Source: Euborellia annulipes (lineage: Eukaryota > Arthropoda > Insecta > Dermaptera > Anisolabididae). Taken from it: DNA of 64,000 nt. The translations under genes were made by a program, and so were the position numbers. The notes below the pieces were generated by a model. The model worked only from the letters and a program-made list of their open reading frames with translations, made no database searches and had not been told where the DNA came from. The stretch is taken from the NCBI GenBank assembly GCA_023213315.1, contig JAKCPI010005233.1, positions 48,961 to 112,960 of the forward strand, read 5' to 3'. The stretch's first letter is position 1. Each line of letters begins with the position of its first letter. This document shows positions 22,262 through 35,395 of this stretch, piece by piece.

Positions 22262-23159
22262 ACTTACAAACCTGGTGTGACAGGTCGCACAGCACAAATG
22301 TTGACTGCTTGAAATAAACTATGGTTATTTTTCAAAATTTTAATCTCATAATTAGATATTTTATACACAATAGAGAATTCTAAATAAATATAAAATTTCA
22401 TAATTGGGAATAATTTTTTAAAATGTGTAAAAAGTTCCAAAGGGGACCCCCTTTGAATCGAAATTAACATACAAATCCCTATAGGGATTTAACATTGGCT
22501 CTATGGAAGAAAGAGCCGAAAAATAAATTGAAAAAATATGAAATACTACATCAGTAAAGTATATTTCAAACAATTTTCAAGAAAAAATGAGAATATATAT
22601 TTTAAAAAGCATCTAAAAAATAATTGATTTTTGAATTTTAACAAATTTTGGTGGAGGGAATTTTGAAAAATCGAAAAAAAAAAAAACTAAAAAAGTACAT
22701 CAATAAAGTACCAGTGGCGGATCCAGAGGTGTTTCTCGGGGGAGGGGGGTAATCTGGAGTGACTGGTCGCACAGCACACATTTTTTTCTTAATTTAAAGG
22801 CGCATTCTGTACTTGTTTGCCAGAATATAAATACAAATCAAATTTTCAAGTATTAATTTTTAAAATTTTGCATTAAAAATACATTTTTTTTCGAAAAAAA
22901 GTATTTTTTCAAATCTCAGGAGGGGTAATTACCCCCTTTACCCCCCCCCCTGTATCCGCCCTTGTAAAGTACTGGTACATTTTGGCTGATTTTGTTTAAA
23001 AACTTATTTTGAGTTTCGGGGAGGGCACTTAAAAATAAAATTACACAGACAGACAGACCAATTTCCAAGACCCACTTTTTTGGACTCAGGGGACCTCAAA
23101 ATATGCATCAAAATCTCGACATCGAATTTTTGACATGATCGCAATATAGTATACAAAGT
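22262..23159 (+). mobile_element. TCTGG-hairpin element, broken, carrying a hAT MITE
   Basis: Half hairpin CCTGGTGTGACAGGTCGCAC at 22270, variant region, then AAGAAAAAATGAGAATATAT and AAAAAGTACATCAATAAAGTAC. The hAT MITE 22712-22964 interrupts it, after which TGGTACATTTTGGCTGATTT and CAGGGGACCTCAAAATATG follow. It ends CAAAGT at 23159, followed by AAAAA and the next element: a head-to-tail pair. Confidence 0.8.
22712..22964 (-). mobile_element. hAT MITE of the CAAGGGCGGAT family, 253 bp, 8-bp TSD
   Basis: Opposite orientation to 9092-9334. Ends CAGTGGCGGATCCAGA and TGTATCCGCCCTTG; perfect duplication TAAAGTAC at 22704-22711 and 22965-22972. It carries TAATCTGGAGTGACTGGTCG, the TCTGG-family hairpin half, at 22751-22770. 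Confidence 0.9.
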
Positions 23160-23164
23160 AAAAA

Positions 23165-23992
23165 TCTGGTGTGACTACAGACACAACTTTTCTTACCCTT
23201 CGGTAAGAGAAAGTTGTGCACTGTGCTGGTCACACCAGATTTTTGTGTCGAGATATATTTAGTTTCCGATAGCACCTTAGTTTCAAACTTGCATTTTAAA
23301 TGTTGATTGCTTGAAATAAACTATGGTTATTTTTCAAAATTTTAATCTCATATTTGGACATTTTATACACAATATAGATTCGTAAATAAATACAAAATTT
23401 CATAAGAATTGGAAAAAAAATTTTAAATGCGTAAAAAGTTCCAAAGGGGACCCCCTTTTGAATCGAAATTAACATACAAATCCCCATAGGAAATTAACAT
23501 TGGCCAAATGCGAAGATAAGGTAGAAAAATTTAAAACGCGTAGAAAGAGAGAAGATAGTTTTGTGAGAGAGAGAGATATGTTTTCTCCGAAAAAAAATGG
23601 GCGTTTAAATAATAATTGAATTTTAATCTAATAATAAAAAGAAAAAGATTTAAATTCGGTTACCATGCAACCATTTATTTCTCCTATCTTTCCTATGAAG
23701 CACAAGAGTAAAGTGTGCTTCAAACAATTTTGAGGGCAAAACGAGAATATACATTTGAAAGAGCATCTAAAAAATAATTGATTTTTGAATTTTAATCAAA
23801 ATCGTTAGAGCAAATTTTGAGAAAATCGAAAAAAACTGAAAAAGTACATCAGTAAAGTACTATACTTTTTGGCCGATTTTGATTAAAAGCTTATTTTGTC
23901 GGTCCCGGGGGGTGTTTAACTTAAATATAAAATTTCAGCCTCATAGCTCAATTCCTTCATGCTTAAAATTGAACACACACACACACACACAC

Positions 23993-24023
<31 letters not shown>

Positions 24024-24154
24024 CACAGACAGACCATGTCGCGAAAACCACTTTTTGGATTCAGGGGACCTCAAAACGTGAAGATCCATCAAAATCTCGA
24101 CATCGAATTTTTGACATGAAACCAATATTAATATATACATAGGTAAGAGAAAGT
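23165..24154 (+). mobile_element. TCTGG-hairpin element, long variant, 990 bp
   Basis: Hairpin 23161-23245 (TCTGGTGTGACTACAG ... GTCACACCAGATTTTT), variant block to about 23690, then ACCATGCAACCATTTATTTC and the standard core. A long microsatellite follows (ACACAC then CAGA repeats, 23972-24032), then AT-rich end and GGTAAGAGAAAGT at 24154, followed by AAAAAAA. Upstream AAAAA is shared with the preceding copy. The antisense and sense frames here are shadows of the repeat. Confidence 0.88.
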
Positions 24155-25256
24155 AAAAAAATCGGCTGTTTGTTCACTATGAAACTTTTTCAACTTCAAA
24201 TAAACTGGCAAAAATTTTAACAAGCAAAAATACAATTTCACCATTAATGTTCTGCTGTTCATTCCTCTTTAGTATTCATGAAAAAAAATTTCATTTAAAT
24301 GTTACTTAAAGAAGTTTTAAAATTTTATTAAGAATACTTATCTTATATCGTAAAATATCTAGTCTTTGTTCTTCAAGTCCTAAGAAGGGGGGACCTCTGG
24401 AAATTCTAGACACACACTTAATTAAAAAATAATCTAACCTGAAGAACAACTCGATTATTGTTATTTTAAATTTTATTAAAGTCATTTGATCAAATTTTAT
24501 AATTTATATCCAATATATTTAATTTTTCTTGAATCTCGTTAGAAAGCTCTGAAATTCACTTTAGATTTGTCTTATCTTCGTTTTTAATATCTTAATTTCT
24601 CTATCTAAATGGATATTAAAACAGACATTTCGAGTTATATAGCTCGATTAAAACAGACATTCATCGGTCTACTGTAGACTCACTGAGAAATTTATGTATT
24701 TCTCAATGGGAAATTTATTAAGCTAGTGCATTTCAAGATATTCATTTAATGAATTGACAATTTAATTTCATATATAAAATTTTTTGTTCATATATTTATT
24801 ACTTCTAATTTGTACAAAAAGAAAGTTTTTTTTTTCATTTTTTATGCGTTTGCCTTAATTAAATAAATAAATATTCTTATTTTAGCTTAGAATTAATGAA
24901 AATTAAATTGTTCTTTGTTAAATCTGCATTGGCACGCTATAACTCACCAATCAAAATATTTAAAGATGAGAAAATCGAAAAAGAAATTGTGGAATTTTAT
25001 TTATAAGGGAAAAATAACTCAGGAACAAAACCGTTAATGACGTACTCTGCAATGAAGACAATTTTGGGGACCTATTTGATTTTTTAAGGGAAATAAATTT
25101 GTTTGGCAAAATCTACCTAAGTCCTCACTCGTTTTTTAAGTTTAATTATTTATAGTATTGTAAGAATTTATTTATTTATTTATTATCAAATATGTATTAT
25201 TTATTATATCATACTATTATGACATATTATTATTAATATTATAGTATAAAGTATTT
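24155..25256. other. AT-rich intron, nothing recognised
   Basis: No exon, element ends or structured motif recognised in this stretch. Confidence 0.4.
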
Positions 25257-25364
25257 ATGAAAAACATATAACCAAGTATTTATTAATTTAAATAAGCGAA
25301 AAATGTAGGTACCGCCGGGTTTCGCTTATTTAAATTAATAAATACTTGGTTATATGTTTTTCAT
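25257..25364. repeat. Perfect palindrome, 45-bp arms, 18-bp spacer
   Basis: Left arm 25257-25301 (ATGAAAAACATATAACCAAG...), spacer AATGTAGGTACCGCCGGG with one more T/A edge base, right arm 25320-25364, its exact reverse complement. No mismatch was seen, so it is either young or kept by gene conversion. The GC-rich spacer contrasts with AT-rich arms. Confidence 0.85.
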
Positions 25365-28300
25365 AATTACTTCATGGACCAACACATGATATATATAATT
25401 CTTTATTTATAAAGTATTTATCATAGACTTGTCATAAATATTATATTATTTATTATATTGTTGTTTACATAAACTTATCAAGTCTATTATTAGTGTTGTG
25501 TTATTATTTTGTAAGTTTGTATTGTAATTTGATTATTTGAACTTGCTATTGTTATTTTGAGGGGCGAATGACCATGGTTCTCAAGCGCCCTAAATCTAAA
25601 TAAATAAATAAATAAATGAAACCCATACATGTAGGGTAGGCCTACAACCAGTTTTGTAATATTTGAGAGAGCGCAAAAAAGTCTTTGGCCTTTTTTTATT
25701 TTTGAGACTTTTTTTTAATATCTTCACCGATCTCAAAATTAAATGAATTTTGAAATTTTGAAAAATGACTATTTTGCACTTTTTTTTTTGGCTCTTAGAG
25801 GCTATTTAAAAAAACGACTTTGGTGACGACTTTAAAATAAAATAATACCTTGCAGCAAAAAATTAAATTCAACTTTTATATGAACATTCGGCCAGAAAAA
25901 ACAAAATAATTTATGTGTTATCCGTCAATTCTAATTGACATAACACCCAAAATTAGGTTTAGAGACCTCTTAAACCCCGTGCCGAGAAAAAAAATTTAAA
26001 TTCGCAGGACTGGGATAATTATCCCAGTGTTTTTGAAAGAGTAACGATTTTTGCAAAACACCCGTTGCTTGTACTGCAGTTGATTCCATCACATTGATAT
26101 CGAAATATCTAAAAAAAAATTTAATTTCCGAATGTTCACATAAAGATAAATCTTCTCCACGGTCATCTTCAATCGATCAATTAACTTTTATTTTGAAAAT
26201 AATATATTAAAAATAAATAAAATGTAAAGATCTAGATATCCCGTAGATGGTCACACCAGGTTTATTTGAATAAAAATTGCTTATTTATATTTCATTTATT
26301 TTTCTTGAAAAATTTTTAGGTTTTAATTAACGCCTTGGCGTTTTTGTTGATAAGAGACTTTTTACCTACTATTTAGCTGAAAATAATTAGTATTTTTTAT
26401 CAAAATAATACTTTTTTTTAGCGCTCTCTTCTAATAAGTTAGATATCAAATTTGATTATAGTGCGTTTTCTGTCTGCGTTATTTTATTAGCACATACCCA
26501 CTGAACTATTTTACTTTCTCTTTTTTGTAAAATATTTCTTTTTATAAGATATTTAATTTTTTTGTTATATTATCCCTTATTAAAAGAGCTTCACGCTACT
26601 TTTTTAAAAGTGCTTTTATCTGAGAACGTGATTTAAATCATGAGGATAAGAAAAGTGTTTGTTTCAATTGTGTTTAAGAAAATCTCCATTTGTCTGACGG
26701 TGTCTCGCCTCGGTTAAAGGTTTCTCTCTCCTCTCTCTGTTTTATTTTATCAAGTTGGAGAGCAAAGAAAACGTCAAAAGTCCAAATGGGAAGACTCCCA
26801 CAGCTGTCTAATGTGTGAAAAAAGATAAAACGTTTTGAAAATTTGTCAAAACTAGAGACAAGAAAACGAGTATCTGTTTTAAAACAATTGTTCATCTATC
26901 CACCCATCCTTCGTTGATGTGTAAATATATTGGGGTCCATGATCTGATCAACCCTTGAACTTTCACCCCTTTCAACCCTCAACCAGTCTGCCAATCAGCA
27001 CAATGGACGTGCTTTTAAGGATATGGATTTGCAGCTCCAGCTTATATACCCATTTAAATAAAACAAACACATATATCAAAATAAACGGTTTTAGGGACAT
27101 CTCTCTTTTACACCTAGCTACACGTAAATGGTCCCTCCCCCCCCCACTCTCTCTCCCTCTGTCAATATATAATTCTAATAATTACAATTTTCAAAAAATA
27201 AATCATTTTTTAGCGTTAATACATGATATATAACATAAACTTTAATAAACAATGAATGAGATTTCAGATTCCTTTTAATAGCATAAAATAGTAGCCTAGT
27301 TACTTTCATTTTTCGATATATCAATTAATTTTTGAGATATTTGACTGACGTCAAATTTTTCTAATTAATTATTTGTAGAAAATTTCATTTTTAGATTATA
27401 GGCCTATATATCAGTTGTTAGTTAGTTGTCAATGAGTCCACACCGCTTTGGACTCCGCTCAGCCAACAGCTAAGCTTATCTTTCAATTTTGAATTTGTTT
27501 ACGTTTATATATATTTAGAAGATAATCAAAAATTAGTCTTTTTAAATTAATATTTGCAGGTGAATATAAATTGAATTATTTTTTAATAAATAAATTTCTG
27601 AGAAGTATTACGTATCATTTCTTAAATGAATATCTTTTTACAACTCAAGCTCTTATATTATATAAGACGACTCCATGAGTTTAATAAGCAAGAAGTTTCA
27701 ATTATTTTTAATCCAACCCTCCTCCCTAAAATTCCAAATAATTATAAAGAGAAGAAGAGAGAAACCTGGCATTAAAATTTTAAATATTTTTAAATTTTAA
27801 AAAATAGTTTATATTCTAATTCAATTTGCGAGGGTGAAGATCTCTCAGATCATCCCCTCCCCTCGAAGACTTTTTTGTGTTTTCTAGTATGTTTTTTTCA
27901 AACGTCGAATATTTTGATTTATAATAATTAATTAATACACAAATTTTTTTTCCTGTGTTTGTAAAAGGAATTTATTTTGATAATTTTTTACTTTCTCTTA
28001 CCCTATATATGAAATATATATAGAGCAAGTATGTTTTAAATAAATATTTTCTTTCATCATATTAATATTTCACTCTTAAATCAAAACTAAATAAGAATCT
28101 CATCTAACCGCTTAAGAGCTGTTCATTTATTGCATAAGAGGTTTCAGTGGTTTGTACACATCTTATTTATTCCTGTATGTACACATTCCTACAATACTTA
28201 AGAGAGAGAGAAGAAATTCACACTTAAGATTTTATCTTCTTTATACCAAATAAAAAATTAAAGATATGCATTAAAAATGATTAAAGTTCTCTCTAGATCT

Positions 28301-30330
28301 CGCGCGGGACGGTATTTCGCAGCCACATTTTCTTCATCACACATTTATACATTATACAAATTCAAACATAACATACCTTTTTTATGTTAATAACATACAA
28401 TAATAATTTCAAAATCTCATCCAAAGAAAATCGAAGATTATTCCCACCCTGCTTCTATCTATTAATCTATAAACACATAAAAACAAATTATCCGTTTTAT
28501 AGTAATTAAAGAAAATAGTTACTGGACCATAAAAGTTGATATCTTATGGATTCCCCGATCCAATAATAATAATAAGCAAGCTTAAAAACAAGCATGATTG
28601 CTTGAGAAATGGATATTAGTTGTATGAAGGATCACGCAAAGGGCCCATTAATGGGAAGGGGGGGGGGACCCTTGGGTCTTAACCCAAGAGGCCAGGAGGT
28701 AATCAATCAAACGGTGAGCCTTAAATGAATAGCTCCTTAACCAATCGACTTAACCCAGGATAACCGCTTAATGCTATTCTGCTAATATTTAATATCCGTT
28801 TCCTTGTCATCCAATGAAAAGAAGCAAATCCGACATCCACACTTTGCCTAATTAGTGACCTAGAGTATCAAAAATACAGTCAAGAGAAAGGGTTTTCCTA
28901 ATTAGGCTCAGAGAACTCGATAAGATTTATTTATTTATTTAACAAATAAAATTTCAATAATTTTTAAGACTTCTTTGTGCTTATCTCGTTCCCTTGTTTC
29001 AGGATCAGTATATAAAGATACGAACTAGATAAAAGCAAGTTAGCCTCTCGCTTAATGAGAGGACTTGTATACAGAGAGCCAAAGAATAAATACCAGCTTA
29101 GCTCAGACAGATTGTGGTCGCTATCCTCTGATTGAGAATAATTTTCGACACAAAAGAGAATGAAAGTAAAATGTTAACTTTTAATAAATATTTGAACTTA
29201 TAAGCTAGTATTTTTTAATTTTTCAATTTTCAAATATAAATAATCTTTCAACTAAAGCGTATGGTTGATATTTTAAATTTAATTATAAATTTATATTACG
29301 TTAATTTTTTTTTTTTTACGAAAAAATGAACATTTATTAAATATTAATTATAAATTGTTTCAAAAAGTGACGGGCGAATTGACAAACGAGACAGACTTGC
29401 GGAGTCCCGATCTTAACGCCATCTCTTAGCAAGAATAGTCGAACCGTTTTAGCTCCTACTTCCCTTTAATAAACTGAACTGTATGATAACACGTTTAAAG
29501 AAACGTCATAATCAATAATGAATGTTGGAATGCGCATGAAAAATTTCTTTTAGAATGAAGATAAAAGATTCTTGACTTTATTTGATCTTTTAGCGATAAT
29601 CCTTGTTGAGATTTGAAACCGCCGAGAAGGCCGACGCTTTCTGCTTTTGCTGAGATATCGTACGCCACGAAAATGAACTCCGTTAGTCGATATTTAACAA
29701 GAGAATTGCGGTAATTTCTTTTAACGTTTTAAGCTGTTTTAGCACCATTGTCTCAGTCAAATGGAGTGAGTGAAGACACTTTAACGACTTGGTCTCTTTT
29801 TCTAAGGGAGGGGGAGGGGCTATCTATTCTATTTATCTATCGACCAATTTATTGAGGGATTTAACAACCCCTGGTTAATTTTTAACGAGAACACCTAGAA
29901 CGAACGAAAGAAGATGCCAGTGAGAGTTAAACAAGAGATGAGTATGTTTAAATTACAATATAGAAAGGAAAACGGCGAAAATCATCTCGAACGGAAACGA
30001 ATCTCAAGAACAATGCTTAGAGATCATCGAGGGTAACTTATCAAGATGGCTGCCTGGCTTTAGATAAAGACTTTCTTAGAGTTTCATGTTAATCATACTA
30101 AAGAAAAACAAATACCATTATCTCGGCTGGAAATTAAGAAACCTTTAAACAAAATAAAAATAAATGAGTGAATTAAAAAAAAAATATTTAAATGAAAAGG
30201 ACAGATTACTTTAAGTCCAGGAAATTTTATATCAAATCTTCCAACGACCTCGCGAGGTTTTTTTTTCAATTTTACTTTCTTTTTATTTCCTATATACAGT
30301 ATGTTCATATTTATATAAATAAAAAATTGG
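25365..30330. other. Long AT-rich intron segment with few repeats
   Basis: Contains the TCTGG relic TGGTCACACCAGG at 26250-26262 and an orphan terminus ACTTTCTCTTACCC at 27991-28004 followed by ATATATGAAATATATATAGA. Unique-looking GC-richer blocks lie at 28620-28930 and 29370-30060. The frames 26674-26895 and 26955-27233 have no splice or homology support. Confidence 0.35.
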
Positions 30331-30838
30331 ATCCATGTCACAAATTGGTCGAGATTTCGAGGGAAATATACGTTTTGAGGTCCCTTGAGTCAAACAAATT
30401 GACTCCAGTCTGTCTCTCTCTGTGTGTGTGTGTGTGTGTTCAATTTAAAGCATGAAGGAAATGAGGTAGGAGGTTGAAATTTTATATTTAAGTTTTTTAA
30501 TCAAATCGGCCAAAGAATACTAGTACTTTACTGATGTACTTTTTCAATTTTTTCGATTTTCTCAAAAGTCGCTATAAAGATTTTGATTAAAATTCATAAA
30601 TCAATTAGTTTTTAGATGCTCTTTAAAATGTATATTCTCATTATCCCCTCAAAATTCTTTGAAGCACACTTTACTCTTGCACTTCATAGAGAAGATAGAA
30701 GAAATAGTTGCCATGGTAACAAAATATAGAAAATATTTTGCTTTGTTTACATTTATAAATTTTACATCTTGAATTCTAATGTAGGCTACCGTATAGTCGG
30801 AAACTAAAAATATGTCGGCACGATTGGTCGCACTAGTT
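30331..30838 (-). mobile_element. TCTGG-hairpin element, 5' hairpin mostly lost
   Basis: Minus copy: CGAGATTTCGAGGGAAATAT, GTTTTGAGGTCCCTTGAG, a TGTGTG microsatellite (30420-30440), AATACTAGTACTTTACTGATG, GTTGCCATGGTAACAAAATA. A remnant of the hairpin, GATTGGTCGCACTAG, lies near 30820-30835. Confidence 0.82.
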
Positions 30839-31944
30839 TTTTTTTTTTACTTTTCTTTCTGGCAAGTTGCAAAAAAAAAAAAATTTTGAAAAAGATATCT
30901 TCAAAAAAAATGGCAACTAAGTTGCAAAATTTTCAGGTTCTTCTTAATCAAGCTATGATATAACACCTAGGCGCTAACCCTAAGGTTGCCCTATAAGTGG
31001 GGGAAAGTTTTGCAAATTCGTTGCCTATTTTTTTTTTTTTTTTTTTTTGTAAATTCTACAAATATTTTTAAAAAGTATGAAAAAATGTGTAAATATTCTA
31101 ATACAAGTTATTTATTAATTTTTTATATTAACTTTTGATAAAACAAATATAAATATTTATTATTAAAACATAACACAGAGGTAAATTCAAAGATTTTTTC
31201 CGAGTCACTGGGCATAAAAATGCATACGCGAAATAATGAGAAAAGTTTATTTTATTTTTATTAAATAAAATACTATTTATAAAAGAAAATATTTTATTAA
31301 ATTTTGACCAGATATTCATTCTGCACGCAAGACGCTTCTCTTTGCTCTTTTGAAATTACAATAAAATTTATATTAAATTTTAATTCCGGTAAGCCGAAGA
31401 GATAGAAATAAATATTTATATATTTAACTTTCCATCTCTTATATATTCGGTGGACAAAAGTTTAAGAATATTAATTTTCAAATATTTTCTTTCACGTTTT
31501 TTTTTTATCAACTCTTGTTTTCATTGCGGGTTTAACACTTCGTGACGCACTAACGCCCATGTCTACGGGTTATGAAAATTATTCGTCCGAATAAAATACA
31601 TAAATATAAATGGTTAAAGTTCTTTATTAATTTGAACAAATTTAAGATTTATTAAAGACATACAATAACAAGATATGGGGCTTTTTTTACTAGAACTCTA
31701 GAAGAGGGGACGAAGTTCAAATTAAACTTTACAAAACTTTTCTTACTATTACCGGATTTACATAAAATTCAAATTAGCTATAATGATTTATATTTTTAAA
31801 GTTACGAATGAAGTAAACAAATTTTATTGAAGCAAAAATGATTATGAATTTCATTATTAAAAAAAAAGAGATATTTTGATTTTGCATAACAAATTTTATT
31901 AGGTCTAATAAGAAATATTATGTAAAATAATATAATACCAAAAT
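30839..31944. other. AT-rich intron, nothing recognised
   Basis: Poly-T tracts (about 31031-31048) and AT-rich unique sequence; no structure of note. Confidence 0.4.
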
Positions 31945-31949
31945 AAAAA

Positions 31950-32330
31950 TCTGGTGTGACTGATCGCACTGCACACAACTTCCTCTTACCTTAGGAAATT
32001 GAAAGTTGTTTTCTTTGTTTGTCCCATCAGATTTTTATGTTGACACATATTTAGTTTTTGGCTGTACATTAGAATTCAACATGTAAAATTTTTAAACATA
32101 GAAAAATATTTATATTTTGTTACCATGGAAACGTTTTCTCCTATCTTTCCTATGAAGTACAAGAGTAAAGTGTGCTTCAAACAATTTTGAGTTCAAAATG
32201 AAAATATACATTTTAAAAAGCATCTAAAAATTAATTGATTTATGAAAAAACAAAAAAAAAAAACTGAAAAAATACATCAATAAAGTACTAGTACTCTTTG
32301 GCTGAATTTATTTAAAATTTTTAAAACGGA
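31950..32330 (+). mobile_element. TCTGG-hairpin element, 5' part
   Basis: TCTGGTGTGACTGATCGCAC after AAAAA, diverged hairpin to 32036, GTTACCATGGAAACG, TATGAAGTACAAGAGTAAAG, AAAATACATCAATAAAGTAC. The segment 32340-32760 does not match the family; the 3' core reappears at 32765-32950, so this is probably another interrupted or composite copy. Confidence 0.8.
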
Positions 32331-32764
32331 TGCGGTAGGAATATTCTATGGTACTTAAGTTTAAAATTTGAGAATCGTGAGTTTTTTCGTTTTTGAGTAT
32401 TTCCCTTAACCTACATTATTTAACATTTATTCAATAACTTGAAATTTATTCAATTTATTGTGAAAAATTCTAGATTCCCCGAAGATCTGTTCCTCTTAAA
32501 ATATCAAAACATTTACCTAAATTTCTAAGAAAGAGATTTTATTATTTATTTTTTTTTGTTAAAATGCCTGTTTTATTGCTTTTCTTAAAATTGCCATTAA
32601 AAGTCTTTTTCCATTTAGCATGAATTTGAGTTTTTTTCACAATAAATCTAATGAATTTCAAGCGAAAGTCAAAAAATATAGGTTAAGGGAATTACTCAAA
32701 AACTACAATAATCCCAATACTCAAATTTGATATTTAAGTTATCTATTGATGTCGCATGTTTCAC

Positions 32765-32950
32765 GAGGATTTTGAACAAAATCGACCAAAGTTATTAGTA
32801 CTTTACTGATATACTTTTTGGCCGATTTTATTAAAGAGCTTATTTTCGCAACTTACATATACAATTTCAACCTCTTAGCTGATTTCCTTCATACTTTATG
32901 TAGTTCTCAGACCCACAGATAGACCATTTTGCGGGACCCACTTTTTTGTC
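32765..32950 (+). repeat. TCTGG-hairpin family, 3'-core fragment
   Basis: TTAGTACTTTACTGATATAC, CTTTTTGGCCGATTTTATT, GACCATTTTGCGGGACCCAC. No hairpin and no 3' terminus. Confidence 0.75.
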
Positions 32951-34200
32951 ATACTGAAATTGCCACAGGTCTCGGCGGCCCTGACCGTAATTTTATATTT
33001 ATTTAAATAACAGACGTTTCCATTAACGATATATTTTTGCAATGATATCTATATGTCTACGGACTACGGGCTTTCTGAATGACCTGGTATTAAGCTGCCT
33101 CAAAGAGTAATTTGCAGAATCGATTTCTCAGAGAAAATTAGAATTTTGAAGTGCAGGCCTACGGTATATATCTCAGGTCAAAAATTTTTATAAATCTAAA
33201 AGAAACTTAAGAGAGAAGTAAGTCTACTCAAAGGAGAAAATTGCCTCACCCTAAATATAGTTATGGATTTTTTAATTACAGCAAGTTTTGAATAAAACAT
33301 TTCTTGAAAAATCAATATTTTACAAGTTGGTTGGTTTTATATATAATTATTAAAAATTAAACGTTAATAATAATAATAATAATAATATTTTTAATTAGAG
33401 TAATACAAATTAAATTATAATACTCAATTGTCTTTACGTAGATGCATTTTTTTACATAAACAAAAATAATTTTCAATATTTCTTCTGGGCTTCCAACAGT
33501 TTGATATAATATATTTATATTTCTGTAAAGACGAGCAGCCAAACAAAAAAATAAATAAATAAATAAAGAGGGTTGCTAACTCATAGAAGTCGAGAAATAA
33601 AGTATTTTATTTAATTTAAATTTGGTCAGAAATTATAAAAAAATTTAATATTCTTTATGCTTAATTTTAATTTCATTAATATATTATATCAGACTGATTG
33701 ACATATATACCCAGTACAGTTTGTGAATGTGTTTCAAGACAAAACTAGATGTACGGTAATTCTATTAAAAATATTTGAATGTAAATAATAACATTCAATT
33801 TCTTGAATATTAATATTCCTTTGTGTTTATATTAAAGCGTGTAACTCCAAGTAGACGAATTTATAAATCATCTATATCATAATAGTTCATTATACTATGC
33901 ACAGACTGTTAATTAAATAGACTAATTATTATATCGAATTCATTTGCATATTGTAGCCTATAAATGTTGGCTTCTATTCATTATTGAAATAGAGAGATTA
34001 TAAACTTGATTATCTATTTTATATGGCTTGCTGCGAAATGAGGATGGGCGATAAAATTGTTGTCGTGACAGGCCCTGGGTCTAGTTATGGCTGCCGGCTT
34101 TTGATCGTTCAACCAGAGGGGAAATTTTTTATTCTAAAAATTATGCCGTTTTGAAATCAGTGTAAAATAGAGATGAGAATTGGAGACGAGCTTAACTGTC

Positions 34201-34243
<43 letters not shown>

Positions 34244-34774
34244 GCCTTGCACCGATGAATTACTTATTAGCTTCTGGTTGAGGCCATTACATGCTCATTA
34301 GATAGACTTAGGGTAAACTAACCGGAAACCAGGTGCTTCCATCACTCTGTCTGCTTTTCACAGAGCTAAGTGGAAAAACACAAAAGTAAGAGGGAGGGGG
34401 GAATCATTTTCTAATTTATAGCTGAAATCAATTGTGTTTTCCAATTATCGATCATTTTCTTTTTTTTAGAGAATCTTATTTTTTTGTTGCTTCTTCACAG
34501 ACGGAATTCCACCAAATAAGTGAAGAACGTACGAATTTTCTTTTATTTTCTTTTTCTGCCAAAAGCACCGCAATTTGGATATTAGAAATTAATTGATTGT
34601 AATTTTCTAAGTATATTGCCCTCTAAGGGCTCCATCTGTATTACGTACGATACTTCTCTCTGTCGATTTTTCTGACATTTACACTGTTGCATTTTCACAA
34701 TCCCACTGTAAATCAAGATCTATTCTGATAGCAAAATGATCCGAAATGCCAAATGCCCTATTTAAAAATTAATA
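32951..34774. other. AT-rich intron with AG microsatellite and a unique GC-richer block
   Basis: (AG)18 at 34204-34239. A block at 34030-34380 (GGCCCTGGGTCTAGTTATGG, GGTTGAGGCCATTACATGC) is unique-looking and could be regulatory, but nothing proves it. A TAA/ATA run lies at 33367-33386. Confidence 0.4.
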
Positions 34775-34817
34775 CAATTTAATATTTATTAATTCAAATA
34801 GCCGACAAAAGTTAGGG

Positions 34818-35220
34818 TGCCGCCGGGAGTCGAACCACGGATCCACCAGTGGCGTAACGTATGCCACCGAAGACCCCGCGATGCGGGGAGGTTCCGGACC
34901 TTGGGGGGCCCACGGGCCGGGCCGGGCTAAAAAACTTTATCTCCTCAGGGCTCAGATAAAAACGGAAAAAAATAATGAAAATTTCTCTTTGAGAAACATC
35001 AGGGCTCCGATAAAAACGGTAAAAAATTTATCTTTGAGAGGGCCCGGACCCTCAGGGTTCAGAGATATACGGTATTATAAAAATATTTTTTGTATGGTCT
35101 AATAATGGGGCCCGAAATAAAGTTTGCGGGGGGGGGGCAGCTAAAAAACGTTACGCCACTGGGATCCACCAATTTGTGCTCGGTGTGCCCTAATCACTGG
35201 ACCACAGCACGGCATTCGGT
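34818..35220 (-). repeat. tRNA-like unit (SINE head), split by a hAT MITE
   Basis: Minus strand: ATGCCGTGCTGTGGTCCAG, A box TGGTCCAGTGATTAGGG, B box GTGGTTCGACTCCCGG (34823-34838). With the MITE removed the unit is about 85 bp, close to a tRNA, and both internal pol III promoter boxes are near consensus. The anticodon cannot be trusted. Confidence 0.75.
34847..35161. mobile_element. hAT MITE, 315 bp, CAGTGGCGTAACG ends, perfect 8-bp TSD
   Basis: Ends CAGTGGCGTAACGT and ACGTTACGCCACTG; duplication GGATCCAC at 34839-34846 and 35162-35169, which also restores the tRNA-like target when one copy is removed. The interior is GC-rich with a poly-G tract. The open frame 34881-35102 inside it is not a gene. 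Confidence 0.93.
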
Positions 35221-35395
35221 TATTTGAATTCACTCAGAAAGCAATTTTAGTCATCAGGAGAAATGGACCCAAATTCGAAGCCCCAAATTTATCTGTCAAC
35301 TGCGCAATCTAGATGGACTAATTGAGAATATCTCTCATTTATGTAATTAATAAATAAGAAATTATATATAAGATAATTATATACATCACGTACCG

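Noticed and set aside
23916..24140. Cys/Val/Ser repeat protein on the minus strand
   Set aside because: It is the antisense reading of the CA/CAGA microsatellite of a TCTGG element.
34204..34239. AG microsatellite as a regulatory (GAGA) element
   Set aside because: Simple dinucleotide expansion like that at 43459; no supporting context.
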